Of a DNA stretch of 64,000 bases, positions 29,720-41,619 are shown piece by piece (within the stretch, counting starts at the first letter, position 1; the number at the start of each line of letters is the position of its first letter). Source of the DNA: Astragalus membranaceus. Lineage: Eukaryota; Streptophyta; Magnoliopsida; Fabales; Fabaceae. The stretch spans positions 161,926,462-161,990,461 of the forward strand of contig CM076850.1 in NCBI GenBank assembly GCA_039519185.1, given 5' to 3'. The notes under the pieces were generated by a model that worked only from the letters and a program-made list of their open reading frames with translations, did no database searches and was not told where the DNA came from. Made by a program: the position numbers and the translations under genes.

Positions 29720-31641
29720 CCAGTCACTCGAAACTCACGTTGACCTTTTAACCACCGAAGTAACATGTCTGCGCACTCGGTTACCACCACTGGGTTTTCA
29801 ACCACTTCACAACGACATCAACGCCCAACCGTATCACACCTCTTCTATCAAACTAGAACTACCACGCTATGACGGTATAGGCGCTTTGGGGTGGATCTTC
29901 AAAATCAACCAATTTTTTGACTTTCATCAGACACCAGAGCACCAATGATTGAGGATGGCTTCCTTCTACATGGAGGGAGAGGCACTCACATGGTTTCAGT
30001 TGATGCACGCGAACGGCCAGCTTCTGTCATGGGCAACCGTCATCCACGCCGTCGAACTCTATTTTGCTCCGTCGCAATACGACGACCCCAAAGGTGTGTT
30101 GTTTAAATTGTGTCAATCTAGTTTTGTGAAAGAGTATCAAACTGATTTTGAAACCCTAGCTAATTGTATTACTAGGCTACCACCACATTTTCTGTTGAGT
30201 TGTTTCATTTCTGGCCTGAAACCTGACATACGTCGTGAAATACAAGCTTTTCAGCCAATATCCCTCACCCACGCCATTAGCCTTGCCAAGTTACAAGAAG
30301 ATAAACTCAATGACAAAACCCCTTCCAGACATGCCCTGTCCTCTAACACCCAACACTTCAATCGCAGTTCCTTTAAGCCCACAGTAACCTCAGCTCCTCA
30401 AAAACCAACCACACAACCACTTAAAGCCACCTCAATCAAACGTCTTTCCCCAACCGAGCTACAAGCTCGCCGTGACCAAGGTCTCTCCTATAACTGTGAT
30501 GAAAAATTTGTTCCAGGTCATAAGTGTAAACACCGCTTTAATCTTTTAATAGCTGATCCTGATGAACCAGAACCACTCTCTGATACTATCACACAGTTAC
30601 TTGCTGAAACTTCCACCCAACCCACCACAGAAAATGAACCTAGCTTAAACACTGAATCCCCTCAAATTAGTTTCCATGCCCTTATGGGTCACTCCATTCC
30701 CCAAACACTTCGCTTACTAGGTCAAATCAAGAAAACACCTCCCACAGTGCTTATTGACACTGGCAGCACACACAATTTTATCCAAGAACGAGTAGCCAAA
30801 CAGCTGCCAAACCCTTCCAAGAACGAGTAGCCCTTCACCCTGCCAAACCCTTCCAAGTTCTTGTAGGAAATGGTGAAGAATTGGACTGTGTATATATGTG
30901 CCCTAATGTGCATATAATTCTGGATTCTCATGAGTTTGTGGTGGAATTATTTGTAGTACCAATCAGTGGTACTGAAATGGCATTGGGTGTTGAATGGCTC
31001 AAGTCACTAGGACCTGTTTTGATGGATTACAATAAGCTCATTTTGAGGTTCTTTAGGGAGGGTAATTTGATTCAAATAGCTGCCAAACCACGCCCTTCAC
31101 CTGAAGCAGCCTCCTTGAATCAACTTAGATGTTTGGTTGCCACAAATTCCATTGATACATGCTATCAATTCCAACTCATTGAACCGGTTGCAACAAACAC
31201 TTCACCCCACTCCCAAGATACACCCATACAGCCACTCTTAGACAAATTCACCACACTCTTCACCCCACCACAACCATCCCCCCTCAAGAACAATTAACCA
31301 TCACATTACTTTAGTTGAAGGTTCTAATCCAGTTAACATATGGCCTTACCGTTACCCTCAGTTTCAGAAGCAAGAAATAGAGACACAAATTCATGACATG
31401 CTTCAACAAGGCCTCATCCAACACAGCTCTAGTGCCTTTTCATCTCCGGTACTGCTCGTCAAAAAGAAGGACGGTAATTGGCGTTTTTGTGTTGATTATA
31501 GGGCACTAAATGCCATTACTGTAAAGGATCGCTTTCCTATTCCTTCTATTGATGAGCTTTTGGATGAGTTATATGGTATTTCTTGGTTTTCAAAACTTGA
31601 CTTACGTTCTGGCTACCATCAAATTTGTATGAACCCCAGTG
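29720..31641 (+). pseudogene. Reina-type chromovirus gag-protease-RT, left part
   Basis: Plus-strand gag is recognisable from about 29820 (LPRYDGIGALGWIFKINQFF), with TGA at 29946-29948, then MASFYMEGEALTWFQLMHAN and FISGLKPDIRREIQAFQP. A degenerate knuckle is followed by protease LIDTGSTHNFIQ. A small tandem duplication of CCAAGAACGAGTAGCC (30781-30832) adds a stop. A second frame (30881-31297) continues the protease. RT begins near 31290 (LVKKKDGNWRFCVDYRALNA, FSKLDLRSGYHQICMNPS) and stops at the Tekay insertion. RT resumes at 41625. Several stops and frameshifts make it a dead copy. The gag N-terminus is cut by Athila-B. Confidence 0.88.
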
Positions 31642-32814
31642 TGTAACATCCCTAATTTTTGAAGACTCGTATTACGATGCCGGAGGCCGATTAATTATTC
31701 GTGGGAATAATCGGTCGCGTCTCGGGGATTAATAGTCGAGTAATTCGTCAAGAAATCCTATTCTCCATTAAAGGGTGGCCTATTCATAGTAAAATGAGGA
31801 ATTGGAGCTGAAGGGCAAATCTGTCTTTTCACACCCCTAGTAATTTAAAATATAATCGTGAAGGTTATAATTAATTTCGAACCAAAAGAATTGAGGAACT
31901 TCGGGTCAGAACTGAATTAATCGAGAAGGTTTTGTACCGAAAAGGATTTTCAACACCTAAGCTATCACTTTATGGGCCAAGGGCAAAATGGTCTTTACAC
32001 CATCATTATAAACCCCCCAGCCCATATTCATACTGAACTCACCCTCTCACTTGGACATCTTTCAGCTGAAGCAAAAGAAAGAGAAAAACAGTTGAGAAAA
32101 GAGAGAGAGAGGGCGAAGGGAGGAGGAAGAGGAGGAAAGGAGAGCTTCTCAAGTTTTCATTGCATGTAAGTCTTCTAAACCTCTCTCTACTCCATTTTTG
32201 ATTCTGAGTTCAATGGTACCAAGGACAAGGGCTGATTCTCACTCTTCCTCTATGCACCATTTTTGAAGCTTGAAGCTCCAAGGTTGAAGATAATGGAGTT
32301 TTGAGCTGCCACTTCTCTTGCATGTCCAGTTTTGCTGTTAAGAGGGGGGAGTCTCAAACTTGCATTTCGATTTAGGGGAGATTGTGAAAGATTGGGTTGC
32401 TGCTCCAAGCCGTTCAATCAAGATAGCTGCTGTTCCAGCGTTGTTGGTGATTGTTCGTGCGTTCTAGTGTTCGGCCGTTTCACGTTTTGATCGTGGTTCC
32501 TAGCGAAAACGACATCACGGTGAGTTCTACTCACGGATTAGGGACATTTTATGTATTCTGAAAACTTGCGGTTTCGAATGATAAGGCAACAATCCCGTTT
32601 TCAAAAGACTTAGAACCGAAAAGCGATTTTTAAGTCAAAACGGAGTCTTACGGTTTATTGAGAATTTTAATGAATCATTGAAATGAAACACTTTATATAT
32701 ATTCTGGAATAGTTGGAAATTTTCTGAGTTTCAGGTGATTGAAATTAGAAATCGAATTGGATGAGAACGGAGAGCGAAAATGAGAAAAATGTGAAATTCT
32801 GGTAACAGACACAG

Positions 32815-33000
32815 GTCGCACGGATCGTGCGCCCCTGGGCACGGATCGTGCGCCTGCTTCGGGTTGGAAGGATTGGAAACCGAATGGGACGCACGGGTCG
32901 TGCGCCCCTGGGCACGGATCGTGCGTTTCTTTCTGGTAGATGGGTTTTGAGTAGTGCACCACGCACGGGTCGTGCGCCCCTGGGCACGGGTCGTGCGTGA
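32815..33000. repeat. Clustered GCACG-nnn-CGTGC palindromes in the Tekay LTR
   Basis: Six copies of GCACGGRTCGTGC (arms GCACG/CGTGC, 3-base loop) lie in three pairs, each pair joined by GCCCCTGGGCA or close, at about 32817-32851, 32890-32929 and 32961-32999. The same cluster occurs in the right LTR (40254-40437) and, diverged, in the minus-strand solo LTR (45243-45303, 47733-47772). Confidence 0.88.
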
Positions 33001-33489
33001 GGTCCTGTTACCGACTTCCGTTTTCTCGTTTTGTCGCTCCGTTCGATCCCGAACCTTTTCTAATTTCTTTCTCAACCATTCAAAAAGGGATTGCCTTATT
33101 AAAACCCGTATTTTGAGCTCGTTCAACTCATGTTTTTGAAAAGAGTTTCGAAAGCACGTTTAAGTGAAAAAACCGAAACCCTAGGATATGTGTGGGTACA
33201 CTGACTGAATATATATGTTTATATATGTCAAATGAAAATGATTATAATGCCGGAGGTCTAACTTATGAATTCCTCAAAACGGGTTATAGATCGATATGGA
33301 TATTGTTTATCCAATTAGTATGTGATTGATCCTTTGGTGATCGAAAAGATATAAATTATCTAACTCTCGAGAACTTGATGCGTATTGTCATACGTATTAC
33401 GTTGGGTGACGATCCGACAAGTAGCATACTAGGGAGGGTAGTCATGACCCCTTACCTATGGCCCTGAATGTGTTTTGGCGTGGTCAACT

Positions 33490-33660
33490 CACGGGTTACC
33501 GATATTCGTGACGTTGGGTTCACAATCGGTTTATGCTAAACTAAGACTATGGTATTACCGATATTCGTGACGTTGGGTTCACAATCGGTTTATGCTAAAC
33601 TAAGACTATGGTATTTCCGATATTCGTGACGTTGGGTTCACAATCGGTTTATACTAATTA
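33490..33660. repeat. 59-bp tandem repeat, three units, in the Tekay LTR
   Basis: The unit contains CCGATATTCGTGACGTTGGG and TCACAATCGGTTTA. Units start at about 33499, 33558 and 33617, and the third is cut short. The right LTR has the same array near 40937-41095. Confidence 0.88.
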
Positions 33661-34184
33661 AAATGTGAACACGATTTGCTTGGCATTTCGATTAATATAT
33701 AAGACATTGTTATGTCAACTTTGGTTGTAACGGTTTAATGAATTGAACCGAGTGTCAGTGAGGGGGCACGGTAGGACTCACTGAGATAATGTTATCTCAC
33801 CCAATCCATATTTGTTGTTTTTCAGAGAAGCAGGGAAAAAGGAAGACTATTGTGCACGAGTAGCTGGTATACTCTTGGAGGTGCCGGAGACTTAGTCATT
33901 TGATCCCTTGTTCTTTTGTTGTCTTATTGGTTATATAAACTTGTATTGATTATGAGTTATATGAACCGTCTTATGTTTCTGTTTGGTATTTGGACTTGGA
34001 TATTGTAATCCATTCGGTGTGGAACCGATGTACTTCTAGTTTATGAAGTAATGTTATTCCGATTATGTTTTTATTTCGGAAAAGTTTGTATGTCCAATGT
34101 TTAAACAGGAACTGTGTCCTCTGAACTTCCGCATCTGTGCATCTTCGGTCTCTCTACATGTTAGAAATACCGGGGTGTTACATT

Positions 34185-34196
34185 TGGTATCAGAGC
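34185..34196 (+). other. Primer-binding site, initiator tRNA-Met type
   Basis: TGGTATCAGAGC lies two bases after the left LTR end. It is the usual primer site of Tekay and many other plant elements. Confidence 0.85.
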
Positions 34197-34319
34197 GGTT
34201 CGACCTAGTCGGACTTAGATGTTAAGAGTCTTTTACGTCTTCTAAGTCTGATTTTTCTTAGTATGCTATTAGACATTGAGCCTGATCAACTTAATACTTT
34301 GTGCATACTTCGCAGAATC

Positions 34320-37300
34320 ATGGCTGGGAGAGGTAGAGTAGAAGAAACCCACCTGTTGATCCTCATCAAGAATGGATGCAGAATGTCATCGAGACTCAAC
34401 AGAAGATGATGAATGACATGATGCTAATGCAACAACAACAGATGGCTCAAATGGCTCAAATGCAGCAGATGCATCAGATGCCTCAACCACAACCAGCTGA
34501 GCCAGTCAATGTGCCAACACCTGAGGATCCCAACAGGATGTATTTCCGGTTTCTGAAGATGAAACCCCCAACCTTCAAAGGAGGATCCGAGGCAATGAAA
34601 GCCCATTTTTGGGTAGATGCCATGGAACGGATCTTTGATACTTTGCAATGCAATGAAGGAGAAAAGGTAATTTGTGCTGCTAACGCTCTGGACGAGGATG
34701 CTCACACTTGGTGGGTTAACGCTCGTAGAATGCTTCAAAATCAAGGAACTCCTCTTGAGTGGGATAACTTCAAGGAGTTGTTTTTGGGTCATTATTTTCC
34801 CGACTCCCAAAGACTTGACAAGCAGATGGAATTTCTGAGTTTGAAACAGGGAGAGATGACAGTTGGGGAATATGCTGCCAAATTTGAGAGGTTGTCACAA
34901 TTCTATGAATTGGGGACCACCGCTACTGATGATAGGTGGAAAATGGTAATGTTCAGACAAGGTCTCAGAGGAGATGTGAATCAAGGTCTCAGTTCTTACT
35001 CCATGGCCACTTATCCTGCTTTGGTTCAACAAGCTCATTCAGCCGAGAGCGATCTTAAAAGAATGTATGCGGAGAGGAAAGATTTCTGGAAGGATAAAAG
35101 AAAGAGTAGTGAGTCAACTTCTTCAAAATCGAAGTATAAAGGGAATTTAGACAAAGGAAAGCAGATTCAGTCGGATAACTCTTCTGGGTATCGGAACTGT
35201 AAGGTGTGTAAGAAGAATCATCGTGGGAGATGTCAATTGGAGTCAAAATCAAACCAGTGTTATTATTGTAATGAAGAGGGGCACTATGCTAACAACTGCC
35301 CAGCGAGAAAGGCTTTCTTAGAGTCCCCTGATGCTCCTAGACAGGCTCGGGTCAACACCTTGGATGCCAAGACCATCAAACCAGCTGATAATCTTATAAG
35401 GGGTACAGGTTCTCTCTTTAATCAAACTGTTAATATTTTGTATGACTCTGGTGCTACTCATTGCTTTATCTCAGAAACATGTGCTGAACGGTTAGGATTG
35501 ACAGTATCTCCTATATCCGAGCCAATGACTATTCTTACTGCAGCCAAGGGTCGTGTGCGAACCCAATCTTTGTGCCTTAACTGTCTGCTTACAATTAGAG
35601 ACAGGGATTTTGTTGTAGATTTTATCTGTCTGCCTATGAGAGGAATGGAGATCGTGTTGGGAATGAATTGGATGACTTCCAATCACATTACGATTGACTG
35701 TTTCAATCGTGCAATTAATTTTCCTTCTGAAGTGGCTGAACATTCACTACCTGCAGACGATGGTGTTATCTCATTCGCTTCAGCCAGCCAGTCTCTATTC
35801 CAAGGTGCGGAAGCTTTTGTTGTTATTTTGTCTGCATCAACTGAAGCTGATTTGGATTTATCATCTATTCAAGTTGTTAATGAATTCTTAGAAGTTTTTC
35901 CCGAGGAAGTCTCCTCCTTGCCTCCAGAACGAGAGGTAGAATTCTCTATAGATTTGGCGCCTGGCACAGGGCCAATATCCATAGCACCTTATAGGATGTC
36001 TCCTCTTGAACTGAAAGAATTGAAGTCCCAACTTGAGGAATTAATTTCCAAGAAGTTTATTCGACCGAGTGCTTCTCCATGGGGTGCTCCGGTATTGCTA
36101 GTCAAGAAGAAGGACGGAAGCATGAGGTTATGCATAGACTACCGTCAGCTGAATAAAATCACTATCAAGAACAAGTATCCATTGCCAAGGATAGATGATC
36201 TACTTGACCAACTTCGAGGTGCTAAAGTTTTCTCCAAAATTGATCTGAGGTCAGGGTACCATCAAATCAGGGTAAGAACCTTAGACATTCCGAAGACTGC
36301 CTTTCGTACGAGGTACGGACACTACGAGTTTGTAGTGATGCCTTTCGGATTAACTAACGCTCCAGCCGTATTCATGGATTATATGAATAGAGTATTTCAT
36401 TCTTACCTAGATCAGTTTGTGGTCGTCTTTATTGATGATATCTTGGTTTACTCCAAGTCAGTTGAGGAGCATGCTCAGCATCTCCAATTTGTCCTAGGAG
36501 TACTCCGAGAGAAGAAACTCTATGCTAAACCATCAAAGTGTGACTTTTGGATGCCTGAAGTAAAATTCTTGGGTCATGTAATTTCCCAAGAAGGGGTTGC
36601 AGTGGATCCTAGCAAGGTGGAAGCTGTGTTGAATTGGGAACGGCCAACGTCAGTGACTGAGATCAGAAGCTTTCTGGGTTTAGCTGGTTACTATAGAAGA
36701 TTCATTGAAGGTTTTTCGCAAATGGTACTTCCGCTTACTCGATTGACTCGCAAGGGTCAACCGTTTACGTGGGATGCTGATTGTGAAGAGTGCTTCCTTG
36801 GATTGAAAGAAAAGTTAACTTCTGCTCCGATCCTAATTCTTCCGGATCCGTCATTGGGATTTCAGATTTACAGTGATGCATCTGGGAAGGGTTTAGGATG
36901 CGTTCTCATGCAGAATCAACATGTTGTGGCCTATGCATCGAGGCAATTGAAGACGCATGAACGGAATTACCCAACTCATGACTTAGAGTTGGCGGCTATT
37001 GTGTTTGCACTGAAAATTTGGAGACATTACCTTTACGGTTCTCGTTTCGAGGTTTTTAGTGATCACAAGAGCTTGAAATATCTATTTGACCAAAAGGAGT
37101 TGAATAATAGACAGAGAAGGTGGACTGAATTTTTGAAGGACTATGACTTCGAATTGAAATATCACCCTGGGAAAGCCAATGTGGTAGCGGATGCTCTGAG
37201 CAGGAAGTCTATCCACACGGCAAGGTTAATGGTTCACGAGATGGCTTTATTGGAGTCGTTCAGAGACTTGAAACTCAAGGTGGTAAGAAAGAGGGATCGC

Positions 37301-38749
37301 GTAGTGCTGCGGCATATACGGATAGCCAGTGTGCTAAGGGAACAAATCCGTGTAGCTCAAGAAGCTGATATGAAGTTGCAGTCTCAGAGGGGATCGCCAG
37401 ATTTCACTGATGATAGTGATGGCGTGATTTGCTTTAATGGGAGGATTTGTGTTCCCGATGATGATGATATCAAAAGGCAAGTATTGGAAGAAGCTCATAG
37501 GAGTCAGTACTCCGTACATCCGGGATCCACCAAGATGTACCGAGACTTGAAGTTGATGTATTGGTGGCCTGGGATGAAGGTCGAGATTGCAGAATTTGTT
37601 TCTCGTTGCTTAACTTGTCAGAAGGTTAAGGCGGAACACCGAAGACCGGGCGGTCAGTTACAACCGCTAGATGTACCAGTTTGGAAGTGGGAAGACATCT
37701 CAATGGACTTTGTTATGGGTTTGCCGAGGTCACAGGCCGGCAATGATTCTATTTGGGTAGTAGTGGACCGATTGACTAAATCCGCTCACTTTATTCCCGT
37801 TCGCTCGACGTATAAGGTTTCCAAGTTAGCAGATGAATATGTGAAGAACATTATCAGACTGCATGGAGTTCCAACGAGCATTGTGTCAGACCGAGATCCC
37901 AAGTTTACTTCCAGGTTCTGGAGAGCATTGAATGAAGCTTTGGGAACAAGGGTGCTGGTTAGCACTGCTTATCATCCTCAGACTGATGGTCAGACGGAGA
38001 GGACTATCCAGACTCTTGAGGACATGCTTCGGGCTTGTGTGCTCGACAGTGGGAGAAAATGGGAGGATCATCTTCCGTTAGTAGAATTCTCCAACAACAA
38101 CAGTTACCACTCTAGCATTGGAATGGCACCGTTTGAAGCACTTTATGGTAGAAAGTGTAGAACTCCATTGTGTTGGTGGGAGATTGGTGAATACAAGTTT
38201 TTGGGACCCGATATGATTCGGGAAACTACTGAGAAGATCAAGCTAATTCGAGAAAGGATGAAGGTTGCTCAGAGTCGGCAAAAGAGCTATGCTGACAACC
38301 GAAGGAGACCGTTGGAGTTTGAGGTTGGTGATCATGTGTTCTTGAAAGTTTCTCCAACCATAGGCACTGGGAGAGCCTTGCGAGCGAAGAAGCTCAGTCC
38401 TCGATATGTTGGACCTTTCCAAATCATCGAGCGGAGTGGGCCAATTGCCTATCGCCTCGCATTGTCTCCGGCCCTATCAAACCTCCATGATGTGTTCCAC
38501 GTGTCTCAGTTAAGGAAGTATATTCCCGATCTGCATCAACCGTTGAGTGTTGATACAATTGACCTGCGACCGGATTTGTCATTTCAACCTTATCCTAGTT
38601 ATATCTTGGAGCGTGGTGTGAAGACTCTGCGTTCAAGGTCAATTCCGATTATCAAAGTAGTTTGGGATGGCTTTTCAGCCGAAGAGGCTACTCTTCACCC
38701 CACCACAACCATCCCCCCTCAAGAACAATTAACCATCACATTACTTTAG
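34320..38749 (+). pseudogene. Tekay gag-pol polyprotein
   Basis: A frame of 1,457 codons is open from 34376. The natural start is probably ATG at 34320 (MAGRGR), which is out of register with the rest by one base before 34350. Domains in order are Gln/Met-rich gag start, gag core (HFWVDAMERIFDTLQCNEGE), zinc knuckle CYYCNEEGHYANNC (~residue 297), protease LYDSGATHCFIS (~355), RT with FIDDILVYSK (~685), RNase H IYSDASGKGLGCVL (~830), integrase HHCC and core (MDFVMG, SDRDPKF, YHPQTDGQTER; ~1045-1230). A chromodomain then breaks off after VVWDGFSAEEAT. The last residues (LHPTTTIPPQEQLTITLL) are translated Reina target sequence. Apart from the start and the C-terminal break it has no stops. Confidence 0.92.
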
Positions 38750-39076
38750 TTGAAGGTTCTAATCCAGTTAACATATGGCCTTACCGTTACCCTCAGTTTC
38801 AGAAGCAAGAAATAGAGACACAAATTCATGACATGCTTCAACAAGGCCTCATCCAACACAGCTCTAGTGCCTTTTCATCTCCGGTACTGCTCGTCAAAAA
38901 GAAGGACGGTAATTGGCGTTTTTGTGTTGATTATAGGGCACTAAATGCCATTACTGTAAAGGATCGCTTTCCTATTCCTTCTATTGATGAGCTTTTGGAT
39001 GAGTTATATGGTATTTCTTGGTTTTCAAAACTTGACTTACGTTCTGGCTACCATCAAATTTGTATGAACCCCAGTG
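38690..39076 (+). repeat. Second copy of Reina RT target sequence inside the Tekay element
   Basis: These 387 bases equal 31255-31641, including the CAGTG at 39072-39076 next to the right LTR. They encode the same RT start (LVKKKDGNWRFCVDYRALNA) and stop at the LTR. The join to Tekay pol is at a shared ACT, suggesting a microhomology join. Confidence 0.92.
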
Positions 39077-41619
39077 TGTAACATCCCTAATTTTTGAAGA
39101 CTCGTATTACGATGCCGGAGGCCGATTAATTATTCGTGGGAATAATCGGTCGCGTCTCGGGGATTAATAGTCGAGTAATTCGTCAAGAAATCCTATTCTC
39201 CATTAAAGGGTGGCCTATTCATAGTAAAATGAGGAATTGGAGCTGAAGGGCAAATCTGTCTTTTCACACCCCTAGTAATTTAAAATATAATCGTGAAGGT
39301 TATAATTAATTTCGAACCAAAAGAATTGAGGAACTTCGGGTCAGAACTGAATTAATCGAGAAGGTTTTGTACCGAAAAGGATTTTCAACACCTAAGCTAT
39401 CACTTTATGGGCCAAGGGCAAAATGGTCTTTACACCATCATTATAAACCCCCCAGCCCATATTCATACTGAACTCACCCTCTCACTTGGACATCTTTCAG
39501 CTGAAGCAAAAGAAAGAGAAAAACAGTTGAGAAAAGAGAGAGAGAGGGCGAAGGGAGGAGGAAGAGGAGGAAAGGAGAGCTTCTCAAGTTTTCATTGCAT
39601 GTAAGTCTTCTAAACCTCTCTCTACTCCATTTTTGATTCTGAGTTCAATGGTACCAAGGACAAGGGCTGATTCTCACTCTTCCTCTATGCACCATTTTTG
39701 AAGCTTGAAGCTCCAAGGTTGAAGATAATGGAGTTTTGAGCTGCCACTTCTCTTGCATGTCCAGTTTTGCTGTTAAGAGGGGGGAGTCTCAAACTTGCAT
39801 TTCGATTTAGGGGAGATTGTGAAAGATTGGGTTGCTGCTCCAAGCCGTTCAGTCAAGATAGCTGCTGTTCCAGCGTTGTTGGTGATTGTTCGTGCGTTCT
39901 AGTGTTCGGCCGTTTCACGTTTTGATCGTGGTTCCTAGCGAAAACGACATCACGGTGAGTTCTACTCACGGATTAGGGACATTTTATGTATTCTGAAAAC
40001 TTCCGGTTTCGAATGATAAGGCAACAATCCCGTTTTCAAAAGACTTAGAACCGAAAAGCGATTTTTAAGTCAAAACGGAGTCTTACGGTTTATTGAGAAT
40101 TTTAATGAATCATTGAAATGAAACACTTTATATATATATTCTGGAATAGTTGGAAATTTTCTGAGTTTCAGGTGATTGAAATTAGAAATCGAATTGGATG
40201 AGAACGGAGAGCGAAAATGAGAAAAATGTGAAATTCTGGTAACAGACACAGGTCGCACGGATCGTGCGCCCCTGGGCACGGATCGTGCGCCTGCTTCGGG
40301 TTGGAAGGATTGGAAACCGAATGGGACGCACGGGTCGTGCGCCCCTGGGCACGGATCGTGCGTTTCTTTCTGGTAGATGGGTTCTGAGTAGTGCACCACG
40401 CACGGGTCGTGCGCCCCTGGGCACGGGTCGTGCGTGAGGTCCTGTTACCGACTTCCGTTTTCTCGTTTTGTCGCTCCGTTCGATCCCGAATCTTTTCTAA
40501 TTTCTTTCTCAACCATTCAAAAAGGGATTGCCTTATTAAAAGCCGTATTTTGAGCTCGTTCAACTCATGTTTTTGAAAAGAGTTTCGAAAGCACGTTTAA
40601 GTGAAAAAACCGAAACCCTAGGATACGTGTGGGTACACTGACTGAATATATATGTTTATATATGTCAAATGAAAATGATTATAATGCCGGAGGTCTAACT
40701 TATGAATTCCTCAAAACGGGTTATAGATCGATATGGATATTGTTTATCCAATTAGTATGTGATTGATCCTTTGGTGATCGAAAAGATATAAATTATCTAA
40801 CTCTCGAGAACTTGATGCGTATTGTCATACGTATTACGTTGGGTGACGATCCGACAAGTAGCATACTAGGGAGGGTAGTCATGACCCCTTACCTATGGCC
40901 CTGAATGTGTTTTGGCGTGGTCAACTCACGGGTTACCGATATTCGTGACGTTGGGTTCACAATCGGTTTATGCTAAACTAAGACTATGGTATTACCGATA
41001 TTCGTGACGTTGGGTTCACAATCGGTTTATGCTAAACTAAGACTATGGTATTTCCGATATTCGTGACGTTGGGTTCACAATCGGTTTATACTAATTAAAA
41101 TGTGAACACGATTTGCTTGGCATTTCGATTAATATATAAGACATTGTTATGTCAACTTTGGTTGTAACGGTTTAATGAATTGAACCGAGTGTCAGTGAGG
41201 GGGCACGGTAGGACTCACTGAGATAATGTTATCTCACCCAATCCATATTTGTTGTTTTTCAGAGAAGCAGGGAAAAAGGAAGACTATTGTGCACGAGTAG
41301 CTGGTATACTCTTGGAGGTGCCGGAGACTTAGTCATTTGATCCCTTGTTCTTTTGTTGTCTTATTGGTTATATAAACTTGTATTGATTATGAGTTATATG
41401 AACCGTCTTATGTTTCTGTTTGGTATTTGGACTTGGATATTGTAATCCATTCGGTGTGGAACCGATGTACTTCTAGTTTATGAAGTAATGTTATTCCGAT
41501 TATGTTTTTATTTCGGAAAAGTTTGTATGTCCAATGTTTAAACAGGAACTGTGTCCTCTGAACTTCCGCATCTGTGCATCTTCGGTCTCTCTACATGTTA
41601 GAAATACCGGGGTGTTACA
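39077..41619 (+). repeat. Tekay LTR, right copy
   Basis: This is 2,543 bp with the same ends and internal repeats as the left copy. It is followed directly by the second CAGTG target duplication and the rest of the Reina RT. Confidence 0.92.

Larger units (their letters stand above)
31642..34182 (+). repeat. Tekay LTR, left copy
   Basis: It begins TGTAACATCCCTAATTTTTG and ends ATACCGGGGTGTTACA, 2,541 bp. It differs from the right copy at only a handful of bases (for example GCGG/CCGG near 32570 and a TA repeat near 32697). Open frames within it (31972-32169, 32693-33139) occur unchanged in both LTRs but lack any family signature. Confidence 0.92.
31642..41619 (+). mobile_element. Tekay-type chromovirus insertion (rearranged)
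   Basis: A Ty3/gypsy element is inserted in the Reina RT frame with a perfect 5-bp target duplication CAGTG (31637-31641 and 41620-41624). It has two nearly identical 2.54-kb LTRs (31642-34182, 39077-41619), a primer site of initiator tRNA-Met type, and a 1.4-kb-codon gag-pol. Its own 3' UTR and polypurine tract are missing. Instead pol is joined at 38690 to a second copy of the Reina target (31255-31641), which leads into the second LTR. The whole block 31255-34182 is thus repeated at 38690-41619. LTR similarity implies a young insertion or an assembly duplication. Confidence 0.9.

Noticed and set aside
32693..33139. Overlapping frames containing repeated GARSV or AQGRTTRA words in the Tekay LTR (also 40070-40576)
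   Set aside because: They are translations of the GCACG palindromes in three registers; identical in both LTRs because the LTRs are identical.
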